The position numbers were made by a program, and so were the translations under genes. From Strigomonas culicis (Eukaryota; Euglenozoa; Kinetoplastea; Trypanosomatida; Trypanosomatidae), in the NCBI GenBank assembly GCA_000482145.1, contig AUXH01000273.1:1-24671 (forward strand): a DNA stretch of 24,671 nt, written 5' to 3'. Positions 7,422 through 15,007 of the stretch are shown here, piece by piece. Positions within the stretch are counted from its first letter, which is position 1; every line of letters begins with the position of its first letter. The notes below the pieces were generated by a model, which had not been told where the DNA came from, made no database searches, and worked only from the letters and a program-made list of their open reading frames with translations.

Positions 7422-10064
7422 ATGCCGGAAGTCAAGTTTAACCGTGAATTCCTACATCGGTGCTGCGTGCACTTTTCTTCATCGTTAGTGGAGGAGAAGG
7501 CGGCGACGGCGGAGTGCGAATATGCGCTCTGTTTCGTTCGCGCGCACGGGCACCAGTACCCGACCGAGATAGCTCGCGCCCTTGTGTGGCGCGTCGTGGA
7601 GTCCGAGGACCTGTTAGATCGCGCCGGGGCGTGGCTACTCCTCACTAGTGTGTTATTAGAATGTAGCGATATCAAACGGGATCTGATGAAGACCACCTTA
7701 GCGGACAAGATATCCTCGCTGCTGCATTACCTGATCGGCCACCGCTGGTTCACGCTGCTCGTGAGCACCGCTCGCACCGGCACCGGTCAGCTGGACCTCA
7801 CGTCCTACGGCAACGTGGTCCCGGCCGCGGCGCTGAAGGGCGAGGACCAGATCCCGCTCGCGGTGGATGCGGCACAGTCGGAGGTGCTGGCGCGCCGCTA
7901 CCGCGCGATTCTCACGACGTGGAAACAAATCTGGCGCGAGGACGTGTACCACGTACTGAAGGAGGAGGCGCGCGCGGCGCAGCGCAACGGCAACCACCTC
8001 TCCGAGAAGGGCGCGCTCTACCTGAGTGTGCCCGACACCTTCAAGGACTCGCTGTGGTGCTTGCGGCGCAAGGAGCCGCGGCCGCACACGTCCTGGCACG
8101 TGCTGCGCTGCAACGGCTGGCCCGGCTTGCCGCGCGAGCCGCAGAGCAGCAACGCGGTGCGGCCGCCCACCCCGGCGCTGCCCGCCTCGATGGCCGAGGT
8201 CGACGCGCTCGACCGCACGATGCACCCCACCGCGCGCGCGTGGGTGCGGCGGCTGCTCGAGGCGGACGGCGGCTGCCGCCTCTGCAATACGTGGCGTCAC
8301 ACGGAGGCGCGCTGCCCGTGCGAGATGCCCTTCCAGCGCAGCCCCACCGACGAGGGGGAGGCGCGCCGCCGCCAGTGGCTCACGCAGCACCGCGCGAAGC
8401 GCTTCACGCCGATCGAGGCCATCGAGCTGCTCTTCAGCCACGGCCTGCGGCTGCCGCTGCAGCCACCGCAGGTGCTGGACACCATCACGACGCTCATCCG
8501 CGGCGAGCGGCCGTACGAGGACGTGCTGGACGCCTACGACGTGGTGCGCGGCGCGGTGACGGGGCCGCTCGAGCGCCACGCACTGTGGCTGCACGCGAGC
8601 CACGCGCTGCTGCCCAGCAAGACGCTCTTTGCGAAGCCGTCCGACGACGCGCTGAGTCCGGCGATGGAGCGCGCGCGGCGCTATCTCCAGGACCGGCGGC
8701 GCCTGGTGGAGTACCGCGAGCTCATGCGCAGCGTCGAGGTGCTGGACGGGCCCTTCCGCCGTCGCGCGCTGCCGCCGGCCGCGCGCGGCTACCTGGAGGA
8801 GGTGCGCGAGACCAACTCCTTCTTCTTCTGCCTCGTCGACGGCTCGCTGCCGGCGGACTTCACCCCCGGCCGCTACGCGCGCGTGCCGGAGGAGGTGGTC
8901 GCGCTCGCGCCCATCAAGGACATTCTCTGCCGCGCCTGCCTGGAGCCCTTCCACGCCGCGGAGCGCTGCCCGGCGCGCCGCGGCGACGGCCCGGTGGAGC
9001 TGTGGGACCTACAGGTCGCGCGGCTGGTGCTCGAGGACAACGCTCTCCTCGACCTGTCCTACCCGCGGGAGGCCGGCCGCGTCGAGGAGGCGCTGCGCCG
9101 CATCGACGCGGATGACCGCCACGCGAAGGAATTCCGGAAGCTGGAGCTGTCGCTCGCCGTGAAGCTCATCCACGAGCGGCGGGGGCACATCTGCCGGCCG
9201 TGTAACATGGCGGGCCACCGCGCCGCGACGTGTGAGGTGCATGCCCGCGCCGTCCTCGCGCGTGAGCGGCTGCGCGAGGTCGACGTGCGGCTCGACCCAC
9301 ACGACGCGATTCAGCGGCTGCATGCGTACCAGCGGGACGGCAACCAGGAGGCGCTGCGCGACCTGCGGGACGCGGTGAACGTGTTTGCCGGCCACGGCCG
9401 CCGCTACCCCGCCGCGTACCTCACCGCCATCCAGGAGTTCGACGACGCCCGCATCCCGCTCGCGGCGGTGCGCTACTGCACCGCGGCGGTGCGCAGCTTC
9501 CTCATGGCGATCCGCTCGAGCGACCTGCTGCAGCAGCTGCCGCCGCTGACGGAGCCGGACTTCCCGGAGGTGTGCCTCTTCTGCGACTCCTACCACCACC
9601 GCGGCGAGGACTGCGACCGGCCCGGTGAGGAGGAGCGCGGCTTCTTGCGCCACCTGCGCGGCTACGGCGTCACGCTGTGGGTGTACCTGCAGCGGCCGCC
9701 GCACTACGATCGGCTGCTCCCCCCCGAGCACGCGGCCGGCCGTGAGGCGGTGCTGCTGTCCGTGCGGCAGTTCGAGAAGGACTACGGCGTCGGCGGCATC
9801 GCACGGAAGAAGTTCCTCGAGCTCAACGGCCTCTCGCAGGTGGAGGCGCAGCCCGCGGAGGCGATTGCCTCGCAGCTCGGCAGCGCCAGCTTCTCCCAGG
9901 TCGCCCCGCTGCCCGGCGGCGGCAGCCGCAGCGTGCCGGCGGCCGCCCACCAGTCGCAGGAGACGGAGACCGCACTCGACGGCGAGAGCCCCGTCAAGCG
10001 CCACCGCGCGGAGGGCGACGAGCGGGCGGCGGCGGTGGAAGAGAACGCCGGTACACTCGTCTGA
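7422..10064 (+). CDS. Protein with four CCHC zinc knuckles; probable RNA-binding protein of unknown role
   Basis: The 880-residue protein carries four perfect CX2CX4HX4C knuckles at 285-298, 503-516, 591-604 and 718-731. Three open with C-R-x-C. CCHC knuckles usually bind single-stranded nucleic acid. Knuckles are normally clustered; here they are spread over 450 residues, separated by helical, Arg/Glu/Leu-rich stretches, as if each sits in its own repeat. Residues about 1-110 are helical and faintly recall the CID/VHS fold of RNA-processing factors; this is a weak guess. The end is polar and low-complexity, with a small basic patch (KRHR, about 862-865) that could be a nuclear signal. The ATG at 7422 is the first in a long ATG-free stretch. 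The first 300 bases use TTA, CTA and ATA codons almost absent from the rest. I cannot assign a named family. Confidence 0.8.
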   Translation: MPEVKFNREFLHRCCVHFSSSLVEEKAATAECEYALCFVRAHGHQYPTEIARALVWRVVESEDLLDRAGAWLLLTSVLLECSDIKRDLMKTTLADKISSLLHYLIGHRWFTLLVSTARTGTGQLDLTSYGNVVPAAALKGEDQIPLAVDAAQSEVLARRYRAILTTWKQIWREDVYHVLKEEARAAQRNGNHLSEKGALYLSVPDTFKDSLWCLRRKEPRPHTSWHVLRCNGWPGLPREPQSSNAVRPPTPALPASMAEVDALDRTMHPTARAWVRRLLEADGGCRLCNTWRHTEARCPCEMPFQRSPTDEGEARRRQWLTQHRAKRFTPIEAIELLFSHGLRLPLQPPQVLDTITTLIRGERPYEDVLDAYDVVRGAVTGPLERHALWLHASHALLPSKTLFAKPSDDALSPAMERARRYLQDRRRLVEYRELMRSVEVLDGPFRRRALPPAARGYLEEVRETNSFFFCLVDGSLPADFTPGRYARVPEEVVALAPIKDILCRACLEPFHAAERCPARRGDGPVELWDLQVARLVLEDNALLDLSYPREAGRVEEALRRIDADDRHAKEFRKLELSLAVKLIHERRGHICRPCNMAGHRAATCEVHARAVLARERLREVDVRLDPHDAIQRLHAYQRDGNQEALRDLRDAVNVFAGHGRRYPAAYLTAIQEFDDARIPLAAVRYCTAAVRSFLMAIRSSDLLQQLPPLTEPDFPEVCLFCDSYHHRGEDCDRPGEEERGFLRHLRGYGVTLWVYLQRPPHYDRLLPPEHAAGREAVLLSVRQFEKDYGVGGIARKKFLELNGLSQVEAQPAEAIASQLGSASFSQVAPLPGGGSRSVPAAAHQSQETETALDGESPVKRHRAEGDERAAAVEENAGTLV

Positions 10065-11402
10065 GAACCGCGCCGGGGGTCACGCGCACCAGGCAGGCGG
10101 TTGTACGCTAAACAATCTGTATTCCTTTTGTTTCGGTTTCTTTTTGTGTATGTGGTGTACCTTGTTTACTCGTTTTCCTGTTTTTTCCATTATTATTATT
10201 ATTATTACACACTTACGAAAAAAAAAAAGAACTATTGTTGTTTTCTGTCTTTGGCTTCGGCGTTGCTGAGACGTCTCCAGAGACTCGTTGGCGAGTTAAG
10301 GCGATGTTACAGTTGTTGTCGTTTAGAAGAAAAACTGGGAACATCCGTATAGAAGATGTATTCTTTCATACATTCTGATTTCCTGTACACCCTTTTTCTC
10401 TGTTTTCACTTTCTTGTTGTTCTTTTGGCTTTCGCTTGTTTGTTTTTACTTGTAAAGACAAAGCTCTATATCTGTATATATATATAGATAGATATGGGAG
10501 ACATAGGCGTGCTACTGTTCTTAACCAGCTCACTCGAATCCTTAAAGAAAAATGAAAAAAGGAGTTGGGTGGCAAAAAAACAAGAAGTAAAAAAAAGACA
10601 CTGTGTAAATTTGCAATAATGACATGTACGGACAGTGCTTCTTTTATTTTCTTCGTTTTTTTTTTGTCTGACTCTTTTTGGAGAGAGAAGAGATGATAAA
10701 ACAGACGCGTCAGCATTTGATCACACAACAAGCAGTGGTGTGAGGTGCGCCTGTTCTCGTAATAGACTTCTTCTGTGTACTATGGATAAATAAAAGAAGA
10801 AGAAAAAAAAATACTCATTGAATACTTATTATATATATAAAAAAAAAACAGTGTTTTCCTTCTTGTTGTGTATCTGTAATGATTGTAAGTTCACTTTTCC
10901 CCTTTTGTTCATTCTTTTAACTGAGAGAAAAAGGCAGAAGGATAAACTAAAACTGTATACCCGTGTCTTAAAAAGAAAAAAAAAGAACATAAAAATGAAC
11001 GAGAAGAGTTTCTGTCTTAATTGTTAGCTTTAGTAACTATATATGTTTATTTATAATATAAGCAACAATTCTTTGGAAAAGAAAATGTGCTCTTGTCGGA
11101 TTCCAGCGATGTGTGCTAGTGCTACTCATATAAGAGACACAATGTGGAACTATAAACGATGACGGTATTTCTGCTGCTCCTCTTTCTCTCTCTCTTTCTC
11201 CATGTATGCACATTTATACATAGACAGGATATTCACATCTAACGGATCCTTGAGGTAGTAGGCGTACTTGTTGACTAACGGACATCGATAACCGACGGTT
11301 ATTCGTATTTGTTTGTTTGTTTGTTTTCACATATCACACGCACATCAAAAAAAAAAAACATAGTAATACAAAGGAGATTCACATCTTCTCACACCGCACC
11401 CC
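10065..11402 (+). other. Longest intergenic region (1.34 kb)
   Basis: Very AT-rich, with homopolymer runs, a TTA/ATT repeat (about 10190-10207), a TA-rich patch (about 10472-10498) and a GTTT repeat (about 11309-11325). The open frames here (for example 10366-10731 minus and 10818-11027 plus) are low-complexity Lys/Phe/Leu frames and do not look coding. I looked for tRNA B-box-like sequence and saw none. It holds the zinc-knuckle 3' UTR and the SDR leader; other small RNA genes cannot be excluded by eye. Confidence 0.55.
11170..11223 (+). promoter_or_regulatory. Predicted spliced-leader acceptor for the SDR gene
   Basis: A pyrimidine tract at about 11170-11202 is followed by AG 11222-11223. 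The implied 179-base leader contains no ATG, although two ATGs lie just before the AG, which supports this site. Confidence 0.5.
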
Positions 11403-12332
11403 ATGCAGCGCAAGTTGCTTCTCTTCGGCGGCACCGGCTTCGTCGGCTCCCACATCGCCGTGCGTGCGCTGCTGCACGGCTACAAGGTCGTCGTCGCCTC
11501 GCGCACGGGCGCGCCACTGCCGAACACACCGCTGGAGACGCTGTACGAGCGCGTGCGCGAGGTCGGCGGGCCGCGCGCGGCGCGCGAAGCGCTGCTGCCG
11601 GACGCCGCCGCCGCAGGGCCGGCTGACCTCGACGCAGGGGACGCGCTACTGCGGATGGCGGAGGGCGTGGGCGAGGCGGACGCACTGGAGTTCGTCAGCC
11701 TCGATGCGTCGAGCCGCCAGCAGGTGTTCAACTTCATGCACGACCACCCCGACGCGGTCGGCGTGATCAGCGCGGTGGGGCTGCTCACGCGCGACTACCA
11801 TCTCGCGCGGCAGATGAACGGGGACACGGCCACGCACATGGCGGCCGGCATGTGCCACCCGCGGCTGCTGCCCCACGCGCGCAAGTTCGTCTACATCTCG
11901 GCGGAGCCCTACCACCGGCACTTCCCGTACCTCATAGGCCACAAGCGGCTGCTGAAGGGGTACTTCCAGGGCAAGCGCATCGGCGAGGAGGCCGTGCTGA
12001 AGAACCTCGGGGACCGCGGGCTGGTGCTGCGCCCCGGCTTCATCTACGGCACGCGCTTCGTGGGCCTGACCACCGCGACCGGCACGGGCGCCGTCCTGGC
12101 GCTGCCGCTGTGGCTGGTGGGCAAGCCGCTGGACTGGCTGCTGAGCGCTGTCGGCGGCCGGAGGCTCTTCGCGCCGCCGACCGACGTCGAGGTGCTCGCG
12201 GAGGCCGCCGTGCGCGCGTGCGCGTGGGCGACGCTGCCAGACAAGAACGTGAGCGGCATCGCGGACGTGTACAAGATGAAGGAGATGGCCGCCGCCCCGG
12301 ACCCGGCGGCGCGCGAGGCGGAGCGCCGCTAG
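11403..12332 (+). CDS. Atypical short-chain dehydrogenase/reductase, Coq11-like NAD(P)-binding protein
   Basis: A 309-residue single-domain Rossmann protein. The dinucleotide-binding loop GGTGFVG is at residues 9-15, right at the start. YISA (164-167), a Y187-x3-K191 pair and RPGFIYG (210-216) follow in the order seen in atypical SDRs of the NDUFA9/Coq11 type. The YISA to RPGF region resembles yeast Coq11 (YLR290C), which acts with the coenzyme Q synthesis complex in mitochondria. There is an insertion of about 50 residues rich in Ala and Asp after the first beta-alpha unit (about 43-100). No cleavable presequence is seen; yeast Coq11 also starts near its Rossmann fold. NDUFA9-like or another epimerase-like reductase are alternatives. 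The Rossmann/SDR call is firm and the Coq11 link is moderate. The substrate is unknown. Confidence 0.85.
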   Translation: MQRKLLLFGGTGFVGSHIAVRALLHGYKVVVASRTGAPLPNTPLETLYERVREVGGPRAAREALLPDAAAAGPADLDAGDALLRMAEGVGEADALEFVSLDASSRQQVFNFMHDHPDAVGVISAVGLLTRDYHLARQMNGDTATHMAAGMCHPRLLPHARKFVYISAEPYHRHFPYLIGHKRLLKGYFQGKRIGEEAVLKNLGDRGLVLRPGFIYGTRFVGLTTATGTGAVLALPLWLVGKPLDWLLSAVGGRRLFAPPTDVEVLAEAAVRACAWATLPDKNVSGIADVYKMKEMAAAPDPAAREAERR

Positions 12333-12697
12333 AGCGACTGGCGCGGCGGGTAGGCCGTACTGGCCGGGTGGGGTCTCGCCACTGGGGAGGGCGGTGGTGA
12401 GCCAGCACATGAATGTCGTGCGCGTAGTGTGCGTAGCAATAAGAAGGAACACGAAGATCCACTTCCATGTTTTCTCTTTCAGTGCAAACCAACTGCAGTG
12501 TTCCGTCTCTGATTGTATGGATCTGCGATCCTGTCATCTATTCTGCTTTTTTTTTCCCCGTCCGTTCCCTCTCCTTTCTTCACGGTGTTCTAGAAGGTGT
12601 TTTGTTTTAGCGGTTCACACTACCCGTTTCCCCCTCTTTAAAACCTTATTTTTTTTAGTGCAGTGGTGCGGACGCGAACGGCCCACTGCGGTGCCCC
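12333..12697 (+). other. Intergenic region between the SDR gene and the 231-residue unknown
   Basis: GC declines from the gene end. Two pyrimidine tracts (about 12540-12590 and 12625-12655) precede the next gene. No gene evident. Confidence 0.6.
12617..12658 (+). promoter_or_regulatory. Predicted spliced-leader acceptor for the 231-residue unknown
   Basis: A C/T tract ending in eight T leads to AG 12657-12658, giving a 39-base ATG-free leader. AG 12592-12593 after a stronger tract is an alternative. Confidence 0.6.
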
Positions 12698-13393
12698 ATG
12701 CGGTCCCTACGCGCCTCGTTGACGCGGCTGTGCGCGTGCGGCGCGCGGCGGCACAGCAGCAGCCGCGCGGCCTACAACGCGGGCCTCTGGCTCAACCGCC
12801 GGCAGTACGGGGACGAGGCGGCCCCGGTGATGGGCTCGCGCGGCAACCCCTTTAGCGACGAGGCGCTCGGCACGCGCCAGCTGTACTGCAAGGCGCTCGT
12901 GTACGCCTCCGGCGCGACGCGGCTGAGCCGCGACTGGATCGCGGGGAGCGCCGCGCTCATGTGCCCCCACCAGGTGCTGCTCACCATCGCGCTGCAGTAC
13001 AACGCCTGCGACGCGGACGTGGCCGCGCTGCGACAGCACTTCCTGTCGCTGTGGCTAGCGCAGGAGCCGGCGGCAGGCGTGGCGGCGGAGGACCCCACAG
13101 CCGCGCTCGACCCCAACTCGCCCGACGACGTCCGCGCGGCGGAGGCCACCGTGCTCGCACAGCTGCCGGAGGTGCGCTGCTTTCTGTACGACGCCATGAC
13201 CGCCAGTCTCTTCTACATGACGGCCGACGCGGAGCTGCTGGACGAGACGCGGTGCCGCGTGATGGAGATCGGCGCGGCGCACTTTGGCCTCACGGCGCCG
13301 GACATGGAGCCCATCTGGCGCGTGGTGCAGGAAGAGGCAAACATAAAGAAGAACAAGATACGTGCCCTCGGGCAGCCGCGGTCGGCGGAGTGA
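12698..13393 (+). CDS. Unknown protein with a probable mitochondrial presequence
   Basis: The 231-residue product is not one I recognise. Residues 1-38 contain many Arg, Ser and Ala and no acidic residue (first acid is D39), which is typical of a mitochondrial matrix presequence. The rest is soluble and mostly helical, with a Cys/His-containing MCPHQVLLTIALQYN segment near residue 87 and an acidic Pro/Asp linker at about 126-148. A Lys-rich patch (KKNKIR, about 217-222) lies near the end. There is no clear membrane segment or catalytic motif. G/C-rich third positions, a clean acceptor and a single first ATG support it as a real gene. Matrix location is inference, and the function is unknown. 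Confidence 0.75.
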   Translation: MRSLRASLTRLCACGARRHSSSRAAYNAGLWLNRRQYGDEAAPVMGSRGNPFSDEALGTRQLYCKALVYASGATRLSRDWIAGSAALMCPHQVLLTIALQYNACDADVAALRQHFLSLWLAQEPAAGVAAEDPTAALDPNSPDDVRAAEATVLAQLPEVRCFLYDAMTASLFYMTADAELLDETRCRVMEIGAAHFGLTAPDMEPIWRVVQEEANIKKNKIRALGQPRSAE

Positions 13394-13693
13394 TGCCGGA
13401 CGGAAACTAATGGCGAGGTGAGAGAGAGAGAGAAAGAGGGGGGTGCGGGCCACCCTTGAAAACTGTTGAGAGGTGTAGTACTTTTGTAAGCTTAAATAAA
13501 CGCAAGTACTGTCTGTATGACGCCATGAAGTCTGCTTTATGTGTCGTGTAGTGAAGGGAATGCGATGGCCCGATGCATCTCTTTTTCACTCTGTCTTCTC
13601 TTCTCCTTTCTGTTCTCTTTTTAGAATACACTCGAACTATCCGAAGCGCTTGGATTGCCTTACGTTTTCCTCTATAAAAGACAGAGCAAGACC
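13394..13693 (+). other. Intergenic region between the 231-residue unknown and PSMA4
   Basis: Starts with a short GA-rich run (about 13417-13442) and ends with a pyrimidine tract and acceptor. No gene evident. Confidence 0.6.
13576..13624 (+). promoter_or_regulatory. Predicted spliced-leader acceptor for PSMA4
   Basis: A T/C tract of nearly 50 bases ends in AG 13623-13624. The 69-base leader has no ATG. Confidence 0.75.
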
Positions 13694-14548
13694 ATGTCCT
13701 CCCGCTACGATCGCCGTACCACCACCTTCTCCCCCGACGGCCGCCTCTACCAGGTCGAGTACGCGGCGGAGGCCATCCAGCAGGCAGGCACCGTCATCGG
13801 CATCCGCACGAAGAGCGGCATCGTCCTCATCGCGGAGAAGGTGCTGCAGAACGCCCTCTTCGACGATGAGAACATGCAGGACAAGAACGTCAGCGGGGAG
13901 AAGATTTACAAGTTGGCGGGCCACATCGGGTGTAGCGTGGCCGGCGTCACCAGCGATGCGTACGCGCTGACGAACCACGCGCGCCTGACGGCGCACCGCC
14001 ACTACTACACCTTCCAGGAGCCGATGGCGGTGGAGGATCTCTGCCGCTCCATCTGCGACGAGAAGCAGATCTACACGCAGTACGGCGGCGTGCGCCCCTT
14101 CGGCGTGTCCTTGCTCATGGTGGGGTGGGACCCCTACTACGGCTTCCAGCTCTACGCGACGGAGCCGAGCGGCGACTACAACGCCTGGGCGGCCTACGCG
14201 ATCGGCCAGAACGACCAGGTCGCGCAGTCGCTGTTGAAGAAGGACTGGCGCGACGACCTCACACTGGACGAGGCGAAGGTGCTCGGCCTGCGCATCATCA
14301 GCAAGACCATGGACACCCTCAAGCTCGCGCCCGAGCGGCTCGAGATGGCCGTGCTGGAGCGCGTGGCCGCGCCGGCGGAGCAGCGGTTGCTGGACCCCAA
14401 CGCGGAGCACCCCAAGACGGTGCCGTCCTTCCGCCTCCTCGACGCGAAGGAGCTGCAGCCGCTCATCGCCGAGGCGGAGAAGCAACGCCGGAAGGAGGAG
14501 GAGGCGGAGGCGGAGAAGGAGCAGCGCAAGGAGAAGTTGCTGTCCTAG
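13694..14548 (+). CDS. PSMA4: 20S proteasome alpha-3 subunit (PSMA4 type)
   Basis: A 284-residue alpha-type proteasome subunit, part of the outer rings that gate the 20S core in cytosol and nucleus. The N-terminus SSRYDRRTTTFSPDGRLYQVEYA is the alpha signature. The Y-D-x-R-T-T-x-F-S-P-x-G-R form, the SEKIYKL-like GEKIYKL stretch (near 74-80), TQYGGVRPFGVSLL (near 131-144) and the Gly-Phe-Gln-Leu segment point to the PSMA4 (alpha-3) subtype. Alpha subunits have no catalytic Thr. The C-terminal tail (about 256-284) is Lys/Glu-rich, as in other PSMA4 proteins, and the whole is somewhat longer than the human protein. ATG at 13694 is the first after the acceptor. The frame is open upstream to 13655, but only with a TTG there. 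Confidence 0.95.
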   Translation: MSSRYDRRTTTFSPDGRLYQVEYAAEAIQQAGTVIGIRTKSGIVLIAEKVLQNALFDDENMQDKNVSGEKIYKLAGHIGCSVAGVTSDAYALTNHARLTAHRHYYTFQEPMAVEDLCRSICDEKQIYTQYGGVRPFGVSLLMVGWDPYYGFQLYATEPSGDYNAWAAYAIGQNDQVAQSLLKKDWRDDLTLDEAKVLGLRIISKTMDTLKLAPERLEMAVLERVAAPAEQRLLDPNAEHPKTVPSFRLLDAKELQPLIAEAEKQRRKEEEAEAEKEQRKEKLLS

Positions 14549-15007
14549 GCCACCGCGCGCGCGGCACCGGTTTAGATATTTATAAAGATGGAGAAAAGTG
14601 GGTGAAGACTACTTTTTATCCTCTTCTTTTTCTTTTTTTTTTGTTCAGTTCGTTTAGCAGAGTGCAGCAGTGAATACACCGTTTGTTGTCATTTAGAAAA
14701 AAAAAACGTGTTCTTTTCACGAGAGGAAAATGGGCTACGCTCCATCCAACTCTGTGTTAGGTACTTCCACGCACATCCTTGAGCTTTGTGTGTAGGACAA
14801 TACACTTTTTATCTCTCTCACTCGTTGCCTTCTTACCCTCTGCCACAAAGCGAACCCCAGTGTAGAAACAGCAAGTTATATCACCTCCTTTCTTTTTCCA
14901 CGTTTTCTTATTATTATTAGTATTGCTCCCACCGCTTCGTTGACTGCGTTTCCTTTTCCACCTACGAGGACGAGGCACACCCCCTTACGCACCCCATTGC
15001 CCTCTGC
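14549..15007 (+). other. Intergenic region between PSMA4 and the first APC permease
   Basis: AT-rich 3' UTR with T-runs (about 14631-14642) and an A-run (about 14696-14706). It turns pyrimidine-rich from about 14805 to 14920. No gene evident. Confidence 0.6.
14882..14920 (+). promoter_or_regulatory. Predicted spliced-leader acceptor for the first APC permease
   Basis: A pyrimidine-rich tract followed by a TTA repeat ends in AG 14919-14920. The 87-base leader is ATG-free. Confidence 0.6.

Noticed and set aside
10366..11027. Short frames in the 1.34 kb spacer (minus 10366-10731, plus 10818-11027)
   Set aside because: Low-complexity Lys/Phe/Leu translations of homopolymer-rich DNA with no coding bias.
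13655..13693. Upstream extension of PSMA4 by 13 residues
   Set aside because: The codon at 13655 is TTG. The ATG at 13694 gives the normal alpha-subunit N-terminus.
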